64,000 bases of DNA, from contig JADKGD010000074.1 in assembly GCA_016717145.1 (NCBI GenBank), positions 1 to 64,000 of the forward strand. The letters are read 5' to 3'. Positions within the stretch are counted from its first letter, which is position 1; every line of letters begins with the position of its first letter. The translations under genes were made by a program, and so were the position numbers. The notes beneath the pieces are model-generated. The model made no database searches. It was not told the origin of the DNA and saw only the letters and a program-made list of their open reading frames with translations. The DNA is from Saprospiraceae bacterium. GTDB taxonomy: Bacteria > Bacteroidota > Bacteroidia > Chitinophagales > Saprospiraceae. This document shows, piece by piece, positions 17,862-28,641 of the stretch.

Positions 17862-19755
17862 ATCGAGTAGACGGCCCCACCAACCGAAGCTGATGGGGAG
17901 CGCCTCTCACACCACCGTACGTACGGGTCTCGTATACGGCGGTTCACAAACTGATGGGTTCAGTTTAAAGTACATGTCCAAAAGTGATTGATAACCACGT
18001 TTCTTAAGTCGTTGAAGCGTAATAGTTGTTATCAGAATTGGACTTTGGGCTACTGCCCATCCGCCTTTTCTGGTTCTGCTCCATGCATACGCATCACCTT
18101 GGTTTACACCTAATCGGATTAGGTTTTTCCTTTTCCTTTCGGGTTTCTTCCAGTCGTGCCATATGCAATATCGCAGTCTGTTACGTAACCATCCGTCCAT
18201 CGTTTTGAGCTTACTGTAAATGCTTGCTCCACGAAAGTAATTAAGCCAGCCTAATTGGATTTCATTAATTTTCGTAATCCGTTCCGCTAAGCTTATTGGG
18301 GATGTCTTCCTAGTGATCGATTTTAGACTTTGTTGCAACCGTTCCCAAGCTTTGTCGCCTACCGTCAATTGATATTTACCTTTGTCGCCTTTGGCATATG
18401 TAGATGCAAATCTAAAACCCAGTATCTCAAAGTGTACTGGTCTTCTGATTCCACTCTTTTCTCTGTTAATTGTTAGCTTCAGTTTATCTCTTAGGTACAA
18501 ATATACTTTGTTTCCTGTCGTTTTAGCTTCAGCTTTTGACTTCACATAGATACTAAAATCATCGGCATACCGGACGAATTTCAATCCTTGCCGCTCCAAT
18601 TCCTTGTCCAACTCGTGGAGAAGTATATTGGATAGCAATGGGCTGATCGGACTTCCTTGCGGTACTCCCTTCGTGCGTTTTGTGAGTTTACCCTTTAACA
18701 TAATGGGTGCTCGTAACCATTTCCTGATCATTCGCATCGTTATCGGACATTTCACTTTTTGGTAAATCAAGTTTAGTAGAAGACAGTGGTCTACTTCATC
18801 AAAGAACGTCTTTAGATCGATGTCTATGATGTAGTTAAAACCCATCTCGATATACTCCTTTGCTTTCTGTACAGCTTGTCTTGCGTTACGGTTCGGTCTG
18901 AACCCATAGCTACTCTCGCTGAACTCTTTCTCAAATCGATACATCATCACTTGTGACACGGCTTGCTGCATCAGTCGGTCGATTACTGTCGGAATACCCA
19001 GAAGTCGTGTCTTTCCACCACCTTTCGGTATCTCAACTCCCAAAATAGGTTGTGGCATGTACACGTTCCCTTTGATTTCGACCAGTAGTTCAGGTTTGTG
19101 GGCATCAAGATATCTGATCAGTTGATCTGTTCTCATTCCATCAATGCCTGCACTACCTTTGTTGACCATTACTTGTCGCAATGCTCGTTCGAGATTTCTA
19201 GGATGCAATACTTGTTCAATCATTTTGATTGTTGTTTTGTACTTTAAAATAATCCTGCTCCGCTTAGTGGTGGCTATCCGCATGACTGCTGATTCCGTCC
19301 ATAATTTGAAGCCAATTCGCGTTCAGTCCTTCCCCATTTGTGAGACCTATCGGGTATGCTCTTAACAGCCCAAACTCGTTACTATGGGTACTATGACCTC
19401 TGCTGACTTCTCTGATAATTCAATCAATGAACTCAGAGATCTCCCTCGGTAAGGCAAATATCTTTCAGTCAATCGCTGCCGGATCTACTCATCAGGTATC
19501 AGAACTTCGGGCGTTAGTATGATGTGCTACCTAACCCAACCTGACCAGCCTCTTATCCGGTTCCTATACGTCAGTACCGACTTTTGCAGTCCTGCTTACT
19601 TCAGTGCTTAGATCACTCTAAACCACCTTGCAGCTTGCTAATACTTCTGGGCGTTACACCAGCGTATGAGAGACTTTCACTCTCAAGATAAACTGCTTCT
19701 TTAAGCAGATTGTACAACTTAAATGAAAATTGTACATTTGCCATTCAAGGCACAC
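17862..19755 (-). mobile_element. Group II intron copy A, inserted in an attC-like site
   Basis: On the minus strand the element begins GTGTGCC (group II 5' consensus GTGYG) and ends ...CTACTCGAT. Next to the 3' end are a domain V-type hairpin (GAACCGCCGTATACG ... CGTACGTACGGTGG) and a domain VI stem CCCCATCAGC-TTCG-GTTGGTGGGG followed by the likely branch-point A in CTACTCGAT. Removing it restores GATTA+ACAGCACATTGGC, a normal attC-like left arm. It carries one maturase gene and about 470 bases of structured 5' RNA. Confidence 0.88.
17907..19283 (-). CDS. Group II intron reverse transcriptase/maturase (copy A, intact)
   Basis: 458 residues. The reverse transcriptase fingers-palm has I-P-K-G-G-G-K-T-R-L-L-G-I-P-T near 87-100, Y-G-F-R-P-N-R near 126, D-I-D-L-K-T-F-F-D near 155, G-V-P-Q-G-S-P-I-S-P-L-L-S-N, and the active site Y-A-D-D near 240. 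The maturase (X) domain follows (about 290-380, with L-G-W-L-N-Y-F-R-G-A). There is no H-N-H endonuclease domain, as in introns that target single-stranded or hairpin DNA. It copies the spliced intron and helps it fold. Stop codon 45 bases from the intron 3' end. Confidence 0.93.
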   Translation of the reverse strand: MRIATTKRSRIILKYKTTIKMIEQVLHPRNLERALRQVMVNKGSAGIDGMRTDQLIRYLDAHKPELLVEIKGNVYMPQPILGVEIPKGGGKTRLLGIPTVIDRLMQQAVSQVMMYRFEKEFSESSYGFRPNRNARQAVQKAKEYIEMGFNYIIDIDLKTFFDEVDHCLLLNLIYQKVKCPITMRMIRKWLRAPIMLKGKLTKRTKGVPQGSPISPLLSNILLHELDKELERQGLKFVRYADDFSIYVKSKAEAKTTGNKVYLYLRDKLKLTINREKSGIRRPVHFEILGFRFASTYAKGDKGKYQLTVGDKAWERLQQSLKSITRKTSPISLAERITKINEIQLGWLNYFRGASIYSKLKTMDGWLRNRLRYCIWHDWKKPERKRKNLIRLGVNQGDAYAWSRTRKGGWAVAQSPILITTITLQRLKKRGYQSLLDMYFKLNPSVCEPPYTRPVRTVV

Positions 19756-19886
19756 ACAGCACATTGGCAAAGGCGGGGTTTTCGTCTCTGCTTGAAAGTT
19801 TTGCAAGGTTGCAAAGTCAGTTTTTCAAATGAACTTTTTGCTGAAAAGCCCGCCCATCGCCAAAATACTGCAAACCGTTGTAGTAC
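19756..19886 (+). other. Right part of the attC-like site split by intron A
   Basis: ACAGCACATTGGCAAAGGCGGGGTTTTC pairs with GAAAAGCCCGCCCATCGCC about 80 bases on, followed by ACTGCAAACC and GTTGTAGTAC. A long-type site of about 130 nt once the intron is removed. Confidence 0.65.
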
Positions 19887-22573
19887 ATGAAGACAACGGA
19901 TGCAGATAGGTAGATTGCTAAGTATGATTGATGAGAGAAGGATTTTAGATTGTTGATTTCCAGATTGGCCAAAAAGTCACCTTAAGTACAAATGCCAAAG
20001 ACAGTTGTAACTTAAGTGAATAACGGCGCATTGACCGCTATAGGTAGTGTCACGGAGTTGAAATGAAAGTGAACCAATGATTAAGCAAGGTAATAGAAAT
20101 TATCAAAAGCGGCATTACTTTGTTGAGAAAACAAATATGTTTTACTAAGGATTATTAATGTTAGGTTGACCTGTATATTCAAGGTACAGGATAACATTGG
20201 TTAAGTTGGCAAAACTGAATATGTATCAAATCAAAAGAAGTCCCAAAATCCGCTACTGTAAAATATGAGAATTTAACAGACGAAGTTGAATTGATCTTAG
20301 AATTATTTCAGACCAAATCGTAAATTTGAAGATGACCCTGATACGGAGTATGGACGAAGAGATAGCATGATCAGTTCATAAAGATTTTACAACCTTTCTA
20401 AGGGACTGACACTGAATTATTTTGAGACAAAATCACAACCAATCACCAAGCTGATGTGGCAGGCGTACAAGAAGTAAGAGCCAATAGGTGAAGCTCAACA
20501 AGTGGCCAAAAGAATATTGGCATTACTGAGATAAAACGTAGGATTTAAATCTATGGACAGGCTGACCTCAGAGCTATTTTCCGTAATGCAAAAAAGTAGC
20601 TTTACCGAAACGAAAATAATAAGATGAGCGCCTTTAACCTATATCAGAATGCTAGAGGATCTCACAGGAATAGTAAAGGGACAATAGTGAGTATATTTAA
20701 GAGTACTTTTTGATTGGAGAGAATCATATTTAAAGACCCAATCTGAGTGCACAGATAGTTGTCAGACAAATAAGAACTTTAAACCATGATTTTGTAATTA
20801 GAAATAGATAAAATGAAGGGTTTTTGACAATATTGATCCTGATCTGTTGATGAACATTTGCCTTTTTAGATTAAGAACAAAGACCCAAATGTGCAGACAT
20901 GGCTTCAAGGGGAGTAGTGAGTAAAGGAATGTCACAGAATTTTATGATTAAGCCACCACAGTGAAGTCATTAGTCGCTATTGGCAAATTGATATTACATT
21001 TCGTAATTACAAAATGGATGAAGAATAAATCATGAAAATGATTGGTGTGATATGCAGATGAATTTTGGTACTAATCCACGGAGAAGAAAAACTTTAATTA
21101 TGCAAATATAAAGGTAAGAATGCAAAGCTGCCACTACAGGACATGCTCTTAAGACGAAAATCGTTTCATTCTGGGAGGTATAGAGGATTGATCAAAGAAA
21201 TATGATTTTCAGCGATTCACATTAAGCCAACGGGTGTCAAGACAAAGAAAGAGTAAGATGCACTCTATTACACATTACTAAAAAGTCAAGAACAGGCATT
21301 TCTTGAGCAAATTAGCAGTTGGAACAATTAATAAAAGGAGAAAGCCCATAGAAATAATCCCTGAACATTGAAATCAAAGTTATGTGGCGTACAAGGACAG
21401 ACAAGTCTTGTGAATGGTAGTTTGAAGGAGTCCATAAATATTCAATGCCATCTAATAATGTGGTAAATTCGGACAAGCATTATGAAGTATGCAGCCTTAA
21501 TCAGTTGGCTTTAAAACTGGGATGAATACAAAAGTCTCACCAGATAAACTGTCACAGGAGATTGGTATATCCCTAAAGGTATACTATCTATGTGGGATTA
21601 ACAAAAACTATTAAGAACCTGAACAGAGCTTTGGCACGTCAACGTTAAATGAGAACGTGAAGGGAGACTACATAATTGACGGCGTCATATCATGGAAACA
21701 AAAAATGACTTAGACAACAAACGATTTAAAGCGTTATAACATTAATTCTCTGATGGATGCAAATCTCAACGAAATGGAAATCCGTTTAAATAATGGAAAT
21801 TTGTAAAAATCTTGAAAAAGGGGGCAATCGCTGTGCCGAAGAAGAATTTCAAAGAAGGATTCCATTTTAGTTTGAGAAAAAGATCTTTTAATTGGGGATC
21901 AAAGTTTCAGTAAAACAAGATGGAATATGGGATTTGTTAACAATAAAGGTGAAGATCTAATTAAACCAAAATATGATAGTATTTGGATATTATAAATTAA
22001 AACTGAACATAGTTACTAGGCAAAAGGGAACAACCCTAAGCCTACAGAATCGAAAGTGAACAAGCTCAACAACGGCTATTGTTATCGGAATAATAGGGAA
22101 CTAGTTTGTAAGAATTGCATGTAAACAAATGATATTTTGATAAAGTTGGAAACAAAGCTTGGATCTTTGCTAACACTAAGGGTTTTGAAGATCAAATAAC
22201 CATCGATCAAACTGTCGAATATGAAAAGCGGCTTTAGCTTTTGACGACTTCCTTTTCCATAAAAGTGAATTGCAACCACAAATCATAGGGTTGATAGATT
22301 TGCCAAATTCTGTAGGATCGTTGGGTTTTGTTGAGGAACTGGTACCGAATTTTATCGACCTGTAAGAAGAACCTTACGATTTTCGGCTCATAATGCTAAA
22401 TTCAGAACTGGTGAAAACTCGGGATTCTTTCAAACTTAGGTCAGGAGCTGAAACCTGAGTAAAATGAAATTGAACAAGCGGACCCTGTAAGGTTTTACCA
22501 TCTTTCTTAAGCCTAAACTATTTTGGTCTTTTCACATTAACAAAAAGATATTTTAATCAGTAAATGAATCACA
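19887..22573 (+). pseudogene. Decayed gene(s), partly WG-repeat-like
   Basis: 2.7 kb without an open frame above 65 codons. Between about 21910 and 22010 one frame reads W-N-M-G-F-V-N-N-K-G-E-D-L-I-K-P-K-Y-D-S, which is the pattern of a WG beta-repeat (W-G-x-I-N-x-x-G-x-x-V-I-P-x-x-Y-D). Other short coding-like fragments occur, for example around 20310-20370 and 21560-21680, in changing frames. I read it as the remains of one or two cassette genes with many indels, more eroded than anything else in the array. Confidence 0.45.
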
Positions 22574-22580
22574 AGATATA

Positions 22581-24465
22581 ATCGAGTAGACGGCCCCACC
22601 AACCGAAGCTGATGGGGAGCGCCTCACACCACCGTACGTACGGGTCTCGTATACGGCGGTTCACAAACTGATGGGTTCAGTTTAAAGTAATGTCCAAAAG
22701 TGATTGATAGCCTCGTTTCTTAAGTCGTTGAAGTGTAATAGTTGTTATTAGAATTGGACTTTGGGCTACTGCCCATCCGCCTTTCTGGTTCTGCTCCATG
22801 CATACGCATCACCTTGGTTTACACCTAATCGGATTAAGTTTTCCTTTTCCGTTTCGGGTTTCTTCCAGTCGTGCCATATGCAGTATCGCAGTCTATTACG
22901 TAGCCATCCGTCCATCGTTTGAGCTTACTGTAAATGCTTGCTCCACGAAAGTAATTAAGCCAGCCTAATTGGATTTCATTAATTTTCGTAATCCGTTCCG
23001 CTAAGCTTATTGGGGATGCCTTTCTAGTGATCGATTTTAGACTTTGTTGCAACCGCTCCCAAGCCTTATCGCCTACCGTCAATTGATATTTACCTTTGTC
23101 GCCTTTGGCATACGTAGATGCAAATTTAAAGCCCAGTATCTCGAAGTGTACTGGTCTTCTGATTCCACTCTTTTCTCTATTAATCGTTAGCTTCAACTTA
23201 TCTCTTAGGTACAAATATACTTTGTTTCCTGTCGTTTTAGCTTCAGCTTTTGACTTCACATAGATACTAAAATCATCGGCATACGGACGAATTTCAATCC
23301 TTGTCGTTCCAATTCCTTGTCCAACTCGTGGAGAAGTATATTGGACAGCAACGGGCTAATAGGACTTCCTTGCGGTACTCCTTCGTTCGCTTTGTGAGTA
23401 TACCCTTTAACATGATTGGTGCTCGTAACCACTTTCTGATCATTCGCATCGTTATCGGACATTTCACTTTTTTGGTAAATCAAGTTTAGTAGAAGTCAGT
23501 GGTCTACTTCATCAAAGAACGTCTTTAGATCGATGTCTATGATGTAGTTGAAGCCCATCTCGATATACTCCTTCGCTTTCTGTGCAGCTTGTCTTGCGTT
23601 GCGGTTCGGTCTGAACCCATAGCTACTCTCCGCTGAACTCTTTCTCAAATCGGTACATCATTACTTGTGACACGGCTTGTTGCATCAGTCGGTCGATTAC
23701 TGTCGGAATACCCAGAAGTCGTGTCTTTCCACCACCTTTGGTATCTCAACTCCCCAAAATAGGTTGATGCAGGTACTCATTCCCTTTGATTTCGACCAGT
23801 AGTTCAGGTTTGTGGGTATCAAGATATCTGATCAATTGATCTGTTCTCCATTCCATCAATGCCTGCACTACCTTTATTGACCATTACTTGTCGCAATGCT
23901 CGTTCGAGATTTCTAGGGTGTAATACTTGTTCAATCATTTTGATTGTTGTTTTGTACTTTAAAATAATCCTGCTCCGCTTAGTGGGGGCTATCCGCATCA
24001 CTGCAGATTCCGTCCATAATTTGGAGCCAATTTGCGTCAGTCCTTCCCCATTTGTGAGACCTATCGGGTATGCTATTAACAGCCCAAACTCGTTACTATG
24101 GGTACTATGACTCTGCTGACTTCTCTGATAATTCAATCAATGAACTCAGAGATCTCCCTCGGTAAGACAAATATCTTTCAGTCAATCGCTGCCGGATCTA
24201 CTCATCAGGTATCAAAACTCGGGCGTCAATATGATGTGCTACCTAACCCAACCTGACAGGCCTCTTATCCGGTTCCTATACGTCAGTACCGACTTTTGCA
24301 GTCCTGCTTACTTCAATGCATAGATCACTCTAAACCATCTTGCAGCTTGCTAATACTTCTGGGCGTTACACCAGCGTATGAGAGACTTTCACTCTCAAGA
24401 TAAACTGCTTCTTAAAGTTGTACAACTAACACTTCTGAGCCGTACATTTGCCATTCAAGGCACAC
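22581..24465 (-). mobile_element. Group II intron copy B
   Basis: Same ends as copy A: 3' end with domain VI stem CCCCATCAGC/GTTGGTGGGG at the low-coordinate side, 5' GTGTGCC at 24465. Removing it joins GATATA to ACAAGCGATTT, close to the uninterrupted site at 27617 (GCTAAC AAG CGATTT). Sequence is near that of copy A, but the maturase gene is broken in several places. Confidence 0.85.
22624..23998 (-). pseudogene. Group II intron maturase of copy B, frameshifted
   Basis: All segments seen in copy A are recognisable (start at 23998, Y-G-F-R-P-N-R region, G-V-P-Q-G-S-P-I-S-P, C-terminal maturase helices) but in several frames, with changes near 23285, 23385, 23630, 23740, 23850 and 22830-22920. 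The Y-A-D-D region is hit by one of them. Not translatable as given; mobilisation would need a maturase from another copy. Confidence 0.85.
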
Positions 24466-24531
24466 ACAAGCGATTTGATGAGCAAATTTCGCTATCACTC
24501 GTCGTCGTCGGAAATCAGCAACATTAGCATC
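24466..24531 (+). other. Right part of the attC-like site split by intron B
   Basis: ACAAGCGATTTGATGAG ... CGTCGTCGGAAATCAGCAAC, then ATTAGCATC. The last nine bases match, with one difference, the reverse complement of GATGCTAAC at 27617, the end of the next cassette. Internal pairing is only partial. Confidence 0.5.
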
Positions 24532-24832
24532 GATTGAAGATAGATAAGTCCCTCCTAAAGCTGAAATCGACCTAAAAAATAAACTCCAATAGGGAAGCGG
24601 AAAATCAAAGAAAAGCCGCTCAGAGTTAGAAGGTTGCGGATGAGTAGACAGATTTCGAAGTGAATTTTCAAACAATGTAAAAACGGTTGGGGTTGCCGAT
24701 CAACCTATAAAAAAAAGTAAAAATATGAATAAGTTTAGGGAAGTGATTAAACAATGATGGAGTTAGAAAATTAGTATTGCACCCGTTAAATGTGTTATAT
24801 TTTTTATTTTTAACGTTCAAAAAAACAAAAAC
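24532..24832. other. Leader of cassette 5
   Basis: About 300 bases without a supported gene, ending in an AT-rich stretch with the likely promoter of the lipoprotein gene. An 87-codon minus-strand frame across it looks random. Confidence 0.4.
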
Positions 24833-26100
24833 ATGAACAGATTAAAATTTTTATTAGCGGCCTTTGTTGTTGCAGTACTTACTTTGGGGATTTATTCTTG
24901 TGCTAAAGAAGAAAATAAAACTGATTCCTTCCAAAGTGTATCCCCCAGAAAAGCATTAGATATACCTATTAAAAGTGGAGATGTTTTACAGTTTAGAGAT
25001 TATTCACATCTTTCAAGTTATGTTTCAGACTTGAATGATTTATTAACTCTAGATGAAGTTAATTTTGAATCAGCAATTTTTCAACCAACAGTTTTTCAAT
25101 CCGTATATTGGAAGCTGGTAAATGATGAATTTGCCGATCCTAAAGATAGGTATATGCCCTTCCTTACAGATCCTGTAATGATGGCTATAGTAATGAATAT
25201 TATGAATTAAGAGTTGGTGATGTTTTGGTTACATATATCACAAACAATCAAGTTTTGCGATCTTCAGCGAGCAATGTATCAACCAGAACAGCAATAAGAA
25301 ACATAACTAAAGGTACTGAGTTACTTTTATCCAATGTTCCAACAGGTGCCGCGTGGGGAGATGATACAGATGAGCAATCATTTTTAGCGCCTTGGTGTGG
25401 ATGTGAAATTAAAATAAAAAGAATTGATTGTAATACGGTAAGAATTATAGGTAATTGCCAAAATTTTGTTTTTGGGGCAGGTGATGGCACTATAGAAATA
25501 TTCTTAAATAACAGCCAGTTTTTTCCTACGCCAGGAACAATTCCAACAAGCACATTCAGGACAAATGGCAACTTTAGCTTTGACATTCCATTATCAAATA
25601 CTTCGACTCTATTTTTGCACGCTTCTGCAAGACCTGATTGCTTCTTTAATAACCTTGCAACAGCAAGCACAAATGGCCCTTCTGGCTCAGTGTGTGATCC
25701 AGATGATAAAGATACGGGATGGCTATGGGCTCAAAATGCTCCTGGTACAGAAGGGATGAGTCACAGAACATCTGCATATAAAAATACTTGGTCGGGTTAC
25801 GAAAAAGCTGAATTGTTTTCCAAACGGTTTAATGGTTCGTCTTGGGTGAAAAACAATGCCAATTTAAGAGTAACAATAGCTGCAACCCGCAAATCTTTTG
25901 GGTGCAGTGTGACAGATAGAGAATCTGAAACAAAAACCTGTACTAGCTGCAGCAATAGAAATGCGAGTGTTAATATCGGATTAAGTGGGCATAAAGCACT
26001 TCACCATTGTGACGGTGATGTAGTAGGTACTTATAGGAAAATCATTGGATCAACAACGTTAAATGCAACGTGTAGTCCTAATTTTGAATGCTGTAATTAA
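24833..26100 (+). CDS. Large exported lipoprotein; one frameshift
   Basis: A lipoprotein signal (F-L-L-A-A-F-V-V-A-V-L-T-L-G-I-Y-S-C) starts a protein of about 420 residues read in two frames joined near 25170 (the second continues N-E-Y-Y-E-L-R-V-G-D-V-L-V-T-Y-I). The C-terminal part is rich in Cys, Asn and Gly (C-G-C-E-I-K-I, C-T-S-C, C-S-P-N-F-E-C-C-N at the end), so it is probably a disulfide-bonded surface domain. I recall similar proteins in Bacteroidota without known function. First gene of a three-gene cassette. Confidence 0.7.
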
Positions 26101-26127
26101 TTTAAATTACTAATAAGCTAATAGTTT

Positions 26128-26160
26128 GGTAAGGCGATTAATCGATCGCCTTACCATTTT
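26128..26160 (+). terminator. Strong rho-independent terminator
   Basis: GGTAAGGCGAT pairs perfectly with ATCGCCTTACC over a six-base loop, followed by ATTTTTA. It separates the lipoprotein gene from the following T9SS gene inside the same cassette, so the latter needs its own promoter or read-through. Confidence 0.9.
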
Positions 26161-26175
26161 TAAACTAAAATTAAT

Positions 26176-27153
26176 ATGAGATACATCCAAGTTATATTTT
26201 CTTTACTTTTTCTGTTGATCTTTTTACAAATAGGAAAAACACAAGCATACAAAGTATCAGTGTATGCTGATAAATATATAGAACTAGATACATTTGAATC
26301 TATCATTCTCGAAGATGGCAATCATCTAGGTTGGGAAAAAAGATTTGATCTTGATTTTACCTTTCCATATTATGATACTTCTTTTAATTATATTTTGGGT
26401 GATTATGAATCTACATATTCATTTGAAGAAGAGATCGACTTCTCTATACGATTAATGTTATTTGGCTATGAGTTTGATAAACTTATTGACCCTGAAAATG
26501 TAACATCTGATCTAAGGTATGCGTTGAAACTAAAAGATGGTAAAAAGGCTCTTTGCTTACAATTTACAAAAAATAGGCTTACATCAGACCCATCGGTCTT
26601 ACAATTTGATAGCTATATAAATTTTCAAATATGGTTTATAGAAAATGGCAATATAGAAGTAAAATTTGGAGACTATAATTTAGATAATTCACCTGTGTAT
26701 GTACCAAATGAAGGATTCTATTTGCAAACTGTTAATCAAGGTCCAATCTTAATTGGCCCCGAATTTGGGCTATATCATCCGTTCGATGAAAACATTAAAA
26801 TGGGGATCGATGGGCCTTTTGATGCTTTCGCAGTTATAGAAGATTCAGGAAACCTTACAGTACTACCACCACCCAATTGGGCCATAAAATTTGAGAAGCA
26901 GACCACATCAACCAGTGAAGTTCAACATTTTGAAAACTTGTATTTTCCAAATCCTGCTAGAGATAGAATTCTTTTCAAACAACCTTTAACGGATTTTAGT
27001 ATTTACAATATTGAAGGAAAGCAGTTGATTTACAGCAACAACTCAAATGCAGAAATTAGCGAAATAGACATCTCAGGCCTGCCAGCTGGCATTTATATTT
27101 TAAAGGCAAAAATAAACAATATTGTAAGTATAAATAAAATTTTAAAAAAATGA
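26176..27153 (+). CDS. T9SS-secreted protein of unknown function
   Basis: 325 residues: signal peptide (F-S-L-L-F-L-L-I-F-L-Q-I-G-K-T-Q-A), a beta-rich body with W-E-K-R-F-D-L-D-F-T-F-P and I-E-V-K-F-G-D-Y-N, and a type A sorting domain from about residue 250 (Y-F-P-N-P-A-R-D-R-I ... S-I-Y-N-I-E-G-K ... L-P-A-G-I-Y-I-L-K-A ... I-L-K-K). The protein is exported by Sec, then T9SS, and probably anchored to the cell surface. Its stop overlaps the ATG of the next gene (ATGA), so the two are coupled. Confidence 0.8.
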   Translation: MRYIQVIFSLLFLLIFLQIGKTQAYKVSVYADKYIELDTFESIILEDGNHLGWEKRFDLDFTFPYYDTSFNYILGDYESTYSFEEEIDFSIRLMLFGYEFDKLIDPENVTSDLRYALKLKDGKKALCLQFTKNRLTSDPSVLQFDSYINFQIWFIENGNIEVKFGDYNLDNSPVYVPNEGFYLQTVNQGPILIGPEFGLYHPFDENIKMGIDGPFDAFAVIEDSGNLTVLPPPNWAIKFEKQTTSTSEVQHFENLYFPNPARDRILFKQPLTDFSIYNIEGKQLIYSNNSNAEISEIDISGLPAGIYILKAKINNIVSINKILKK

Positions 27154-27595
27154 AAAAGTTAATAATAATTATTTTAGTGGTTATATCGTGCAATAATATA
27201 AGAAGTCAATCTTCTATAGGCTTGAATGCTACATTTATTGGTGCATATGGAATTCAACAAGAAGTAAGTCTTGAGACGATTTTTTTTAAAAATTTAAATA
27301 TTGGATTTAGATTGGGGACAAATTTTAAGCAATATAGTTCTTACAAATTCGGAATGCGTTACAATCTTTGGCACCATAACAAAACAAATGTTCAATGTGG
27401 ACTTGACTTAGGGCATTTGCAATATGGTTCCCAAACAAAACAAGGATATCGAACTATCGATTTACTAATTGGAATCCGTCAAAGTTTTCAAATAAAATTG
27501 AAGGGATAGGTGAAATTGGATTATCAAATAAGGAGTTTTCGTCAGAACCGACACCGTTAATTTTGAGAATAGGCCTAAGGTATAAGATAAATTAA
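27150..27595 (+). CDS. Small outer-membrane beta-barrel protein; one frameshift
   Basis: Signal peptide (L-I-I-I-I-L-V-V-I-S-C-N-N-I-R-S-Q) and alternating strands S-S-I-G-L-N-A-T-F, L-N-I-G-F-R-L-G-T-N-F, Y-K-F-G-M-R-Y-N-L-W, typical of an eight-stranded barrel. The last strand (L-I-L-R-I-G-L-R-Y-K-I-N) is in another frame; the shift is near 27490 in an A-rich run. About 148 residues when joined. It may help place the T9SS partner, but that is inferred only from the 4-base overlap. Confidence 0.65.
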
Positions 27596-27616
27596 AAGTG
27601 AAAGTGAAATTAACCA

Positions 27617-27689
27617 GATGCTAACAAGCGATTTAACGACAGCCGCCCCTATCAGGGACGGCCGTCGTAAATCGCAGCCGTTACCTTCA
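27617..27689 (+). other. Uninterrupted attC-like site closing cassette 5
   Basis: GATGCTAAC-AA-GCGATTTAACGACAGCCG, inner CCCCTATCAGGGAC hairpin, then CGGCCGTCGTAAATCGC-AGCC and GTTACCTTC. The two arms pair over more than 20 bases with two extra A on the left arm, like the extrahelical bases of attC sites. One of the best-preserved sites in the window. Confidence 0.75.
27680..27689 (+). other. Start boundary of cassette 6
   Basis: GTTACCTTCA is the exact reverse complement of TGAAGGTA+AC, the left arm of the site closing this cassette (28634-28641, completed after intron C). Confidence 0.75.
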
Positions 27690-27699
27690 ATAAAAAGAA

Positions 27700-28611
27700 A
27701 TGAAAAAATTAAACCTAATCGTGCTAAGTCTTTTATTCATTCAAATGGCGAAAGGCCAATTTGATGAAGGATGTCTTCAGATAAATTAATGGTAGCGGCT
27801 GAGAATTTAAACTTCCGAGAGAAGCCAGATACAGATTCAAGAATCATTGGGGAAACTCACGAATTCAGAATACTTGAATCTAATTGAAATCCATGATAGA
27901 AGAAAAGATTTACTGGAACACTTTTGAATTTTCATGGGTCAAAGTTCAAAGAATCCAAACAGGTGAAATTGGATATGTATTTGGGAAGTATTTAAAAACA
28001 CCTGGAAATGGCTTATCTGAATTACCATGATTCAGATAGGATACAAAAGGGAAATTGGTATGGCATTTACCAAGAAGGAGGAAAAGTGAAAATTGAAATG
28101 ACAACTCCAAAAATATCAGAATTAGATGAAGGATTTAATTCAATAATAGGGAGTAGTGAAAAGCATAAAATACTTGTTTGCTCACAAGATGAAATTAAAG
28201 AAGGAGAGATAAATGGTCACATCCTTGAAAACGATAGAGAATATTTAAAAATCGGAATTCAAAAGCGATTGGTAAGGATTGGTGACTTTGAATTTAGTCT
28301 CGTCTGTACAAAGGCGAAGTCGAATTGAATCCGCCAAGTTTAATCCGAAAAAATGAAAAGATTATTTTCTTAACAACACACATTGACGGTTCAAAAAGGC
28401 ATTATGTCGAACAAGACTTATCGGGTTGTATTTCGCAATTTGGTGAAGTAGGTTATCAAATCCACTTTGCAGGAGATTTAAACGACGACGGAATTCCTGA
28501 ATTGATAATATCGGAAGGTACGACGCATGGGGAAGTGTTTATTATTTCAGGAGCAATAAAGAAGGAAAATTAGAATTGTGTAAGTATCCAGGAGTTTCGA
28601 TTAAATGTTGA
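27700..28611 (+). pseudogene. SH3-domain exported protein with calcium-loop-like end, frameshifted
   Basis: Signal peptide (K-L-N-L-I-V-L-S-L-L-F-I-Q-M-A-K-G-Q), then a bacterial SH3-like module in changing frames (A-A-E-N-L-N-F-R-E-K-P-D-T-D-S-R-I-I-G-E ... F-S-W-V-K-V ... G-E-I-G-Y-V-F-G-K-Y-L), a middle domain (28008-28325), and an end with A-G-D-L-N-D-D-G-I-P-E-L-I-I, a D-x-N-D-D-G loop as in FG-GAP/EF-like calcium sites. At least four frame changes (near 27790, 27880, 28005, 28320, 28550). A single gene of about 300 residues in origin; role unknown. Confidence 0.6.
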
Positions 28612-28641
28612 AAATGAATAAGAAAAAGAATACTGAAGGTA

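Noticed and set aside
17862..17912. Rho-independent terminator (CCCCACC...GGTGGGG stem) repeated seven times
   Set aside because: The stem has no T-run and is always at the 3' end of the intron, where it is domain VI.
24412..24675. 87-codon minus-strand frame across the attC-like site and intron 5' end
   Set aside because: It crosses an intron boundary and an imperfect palindrome, and its composition looks random.
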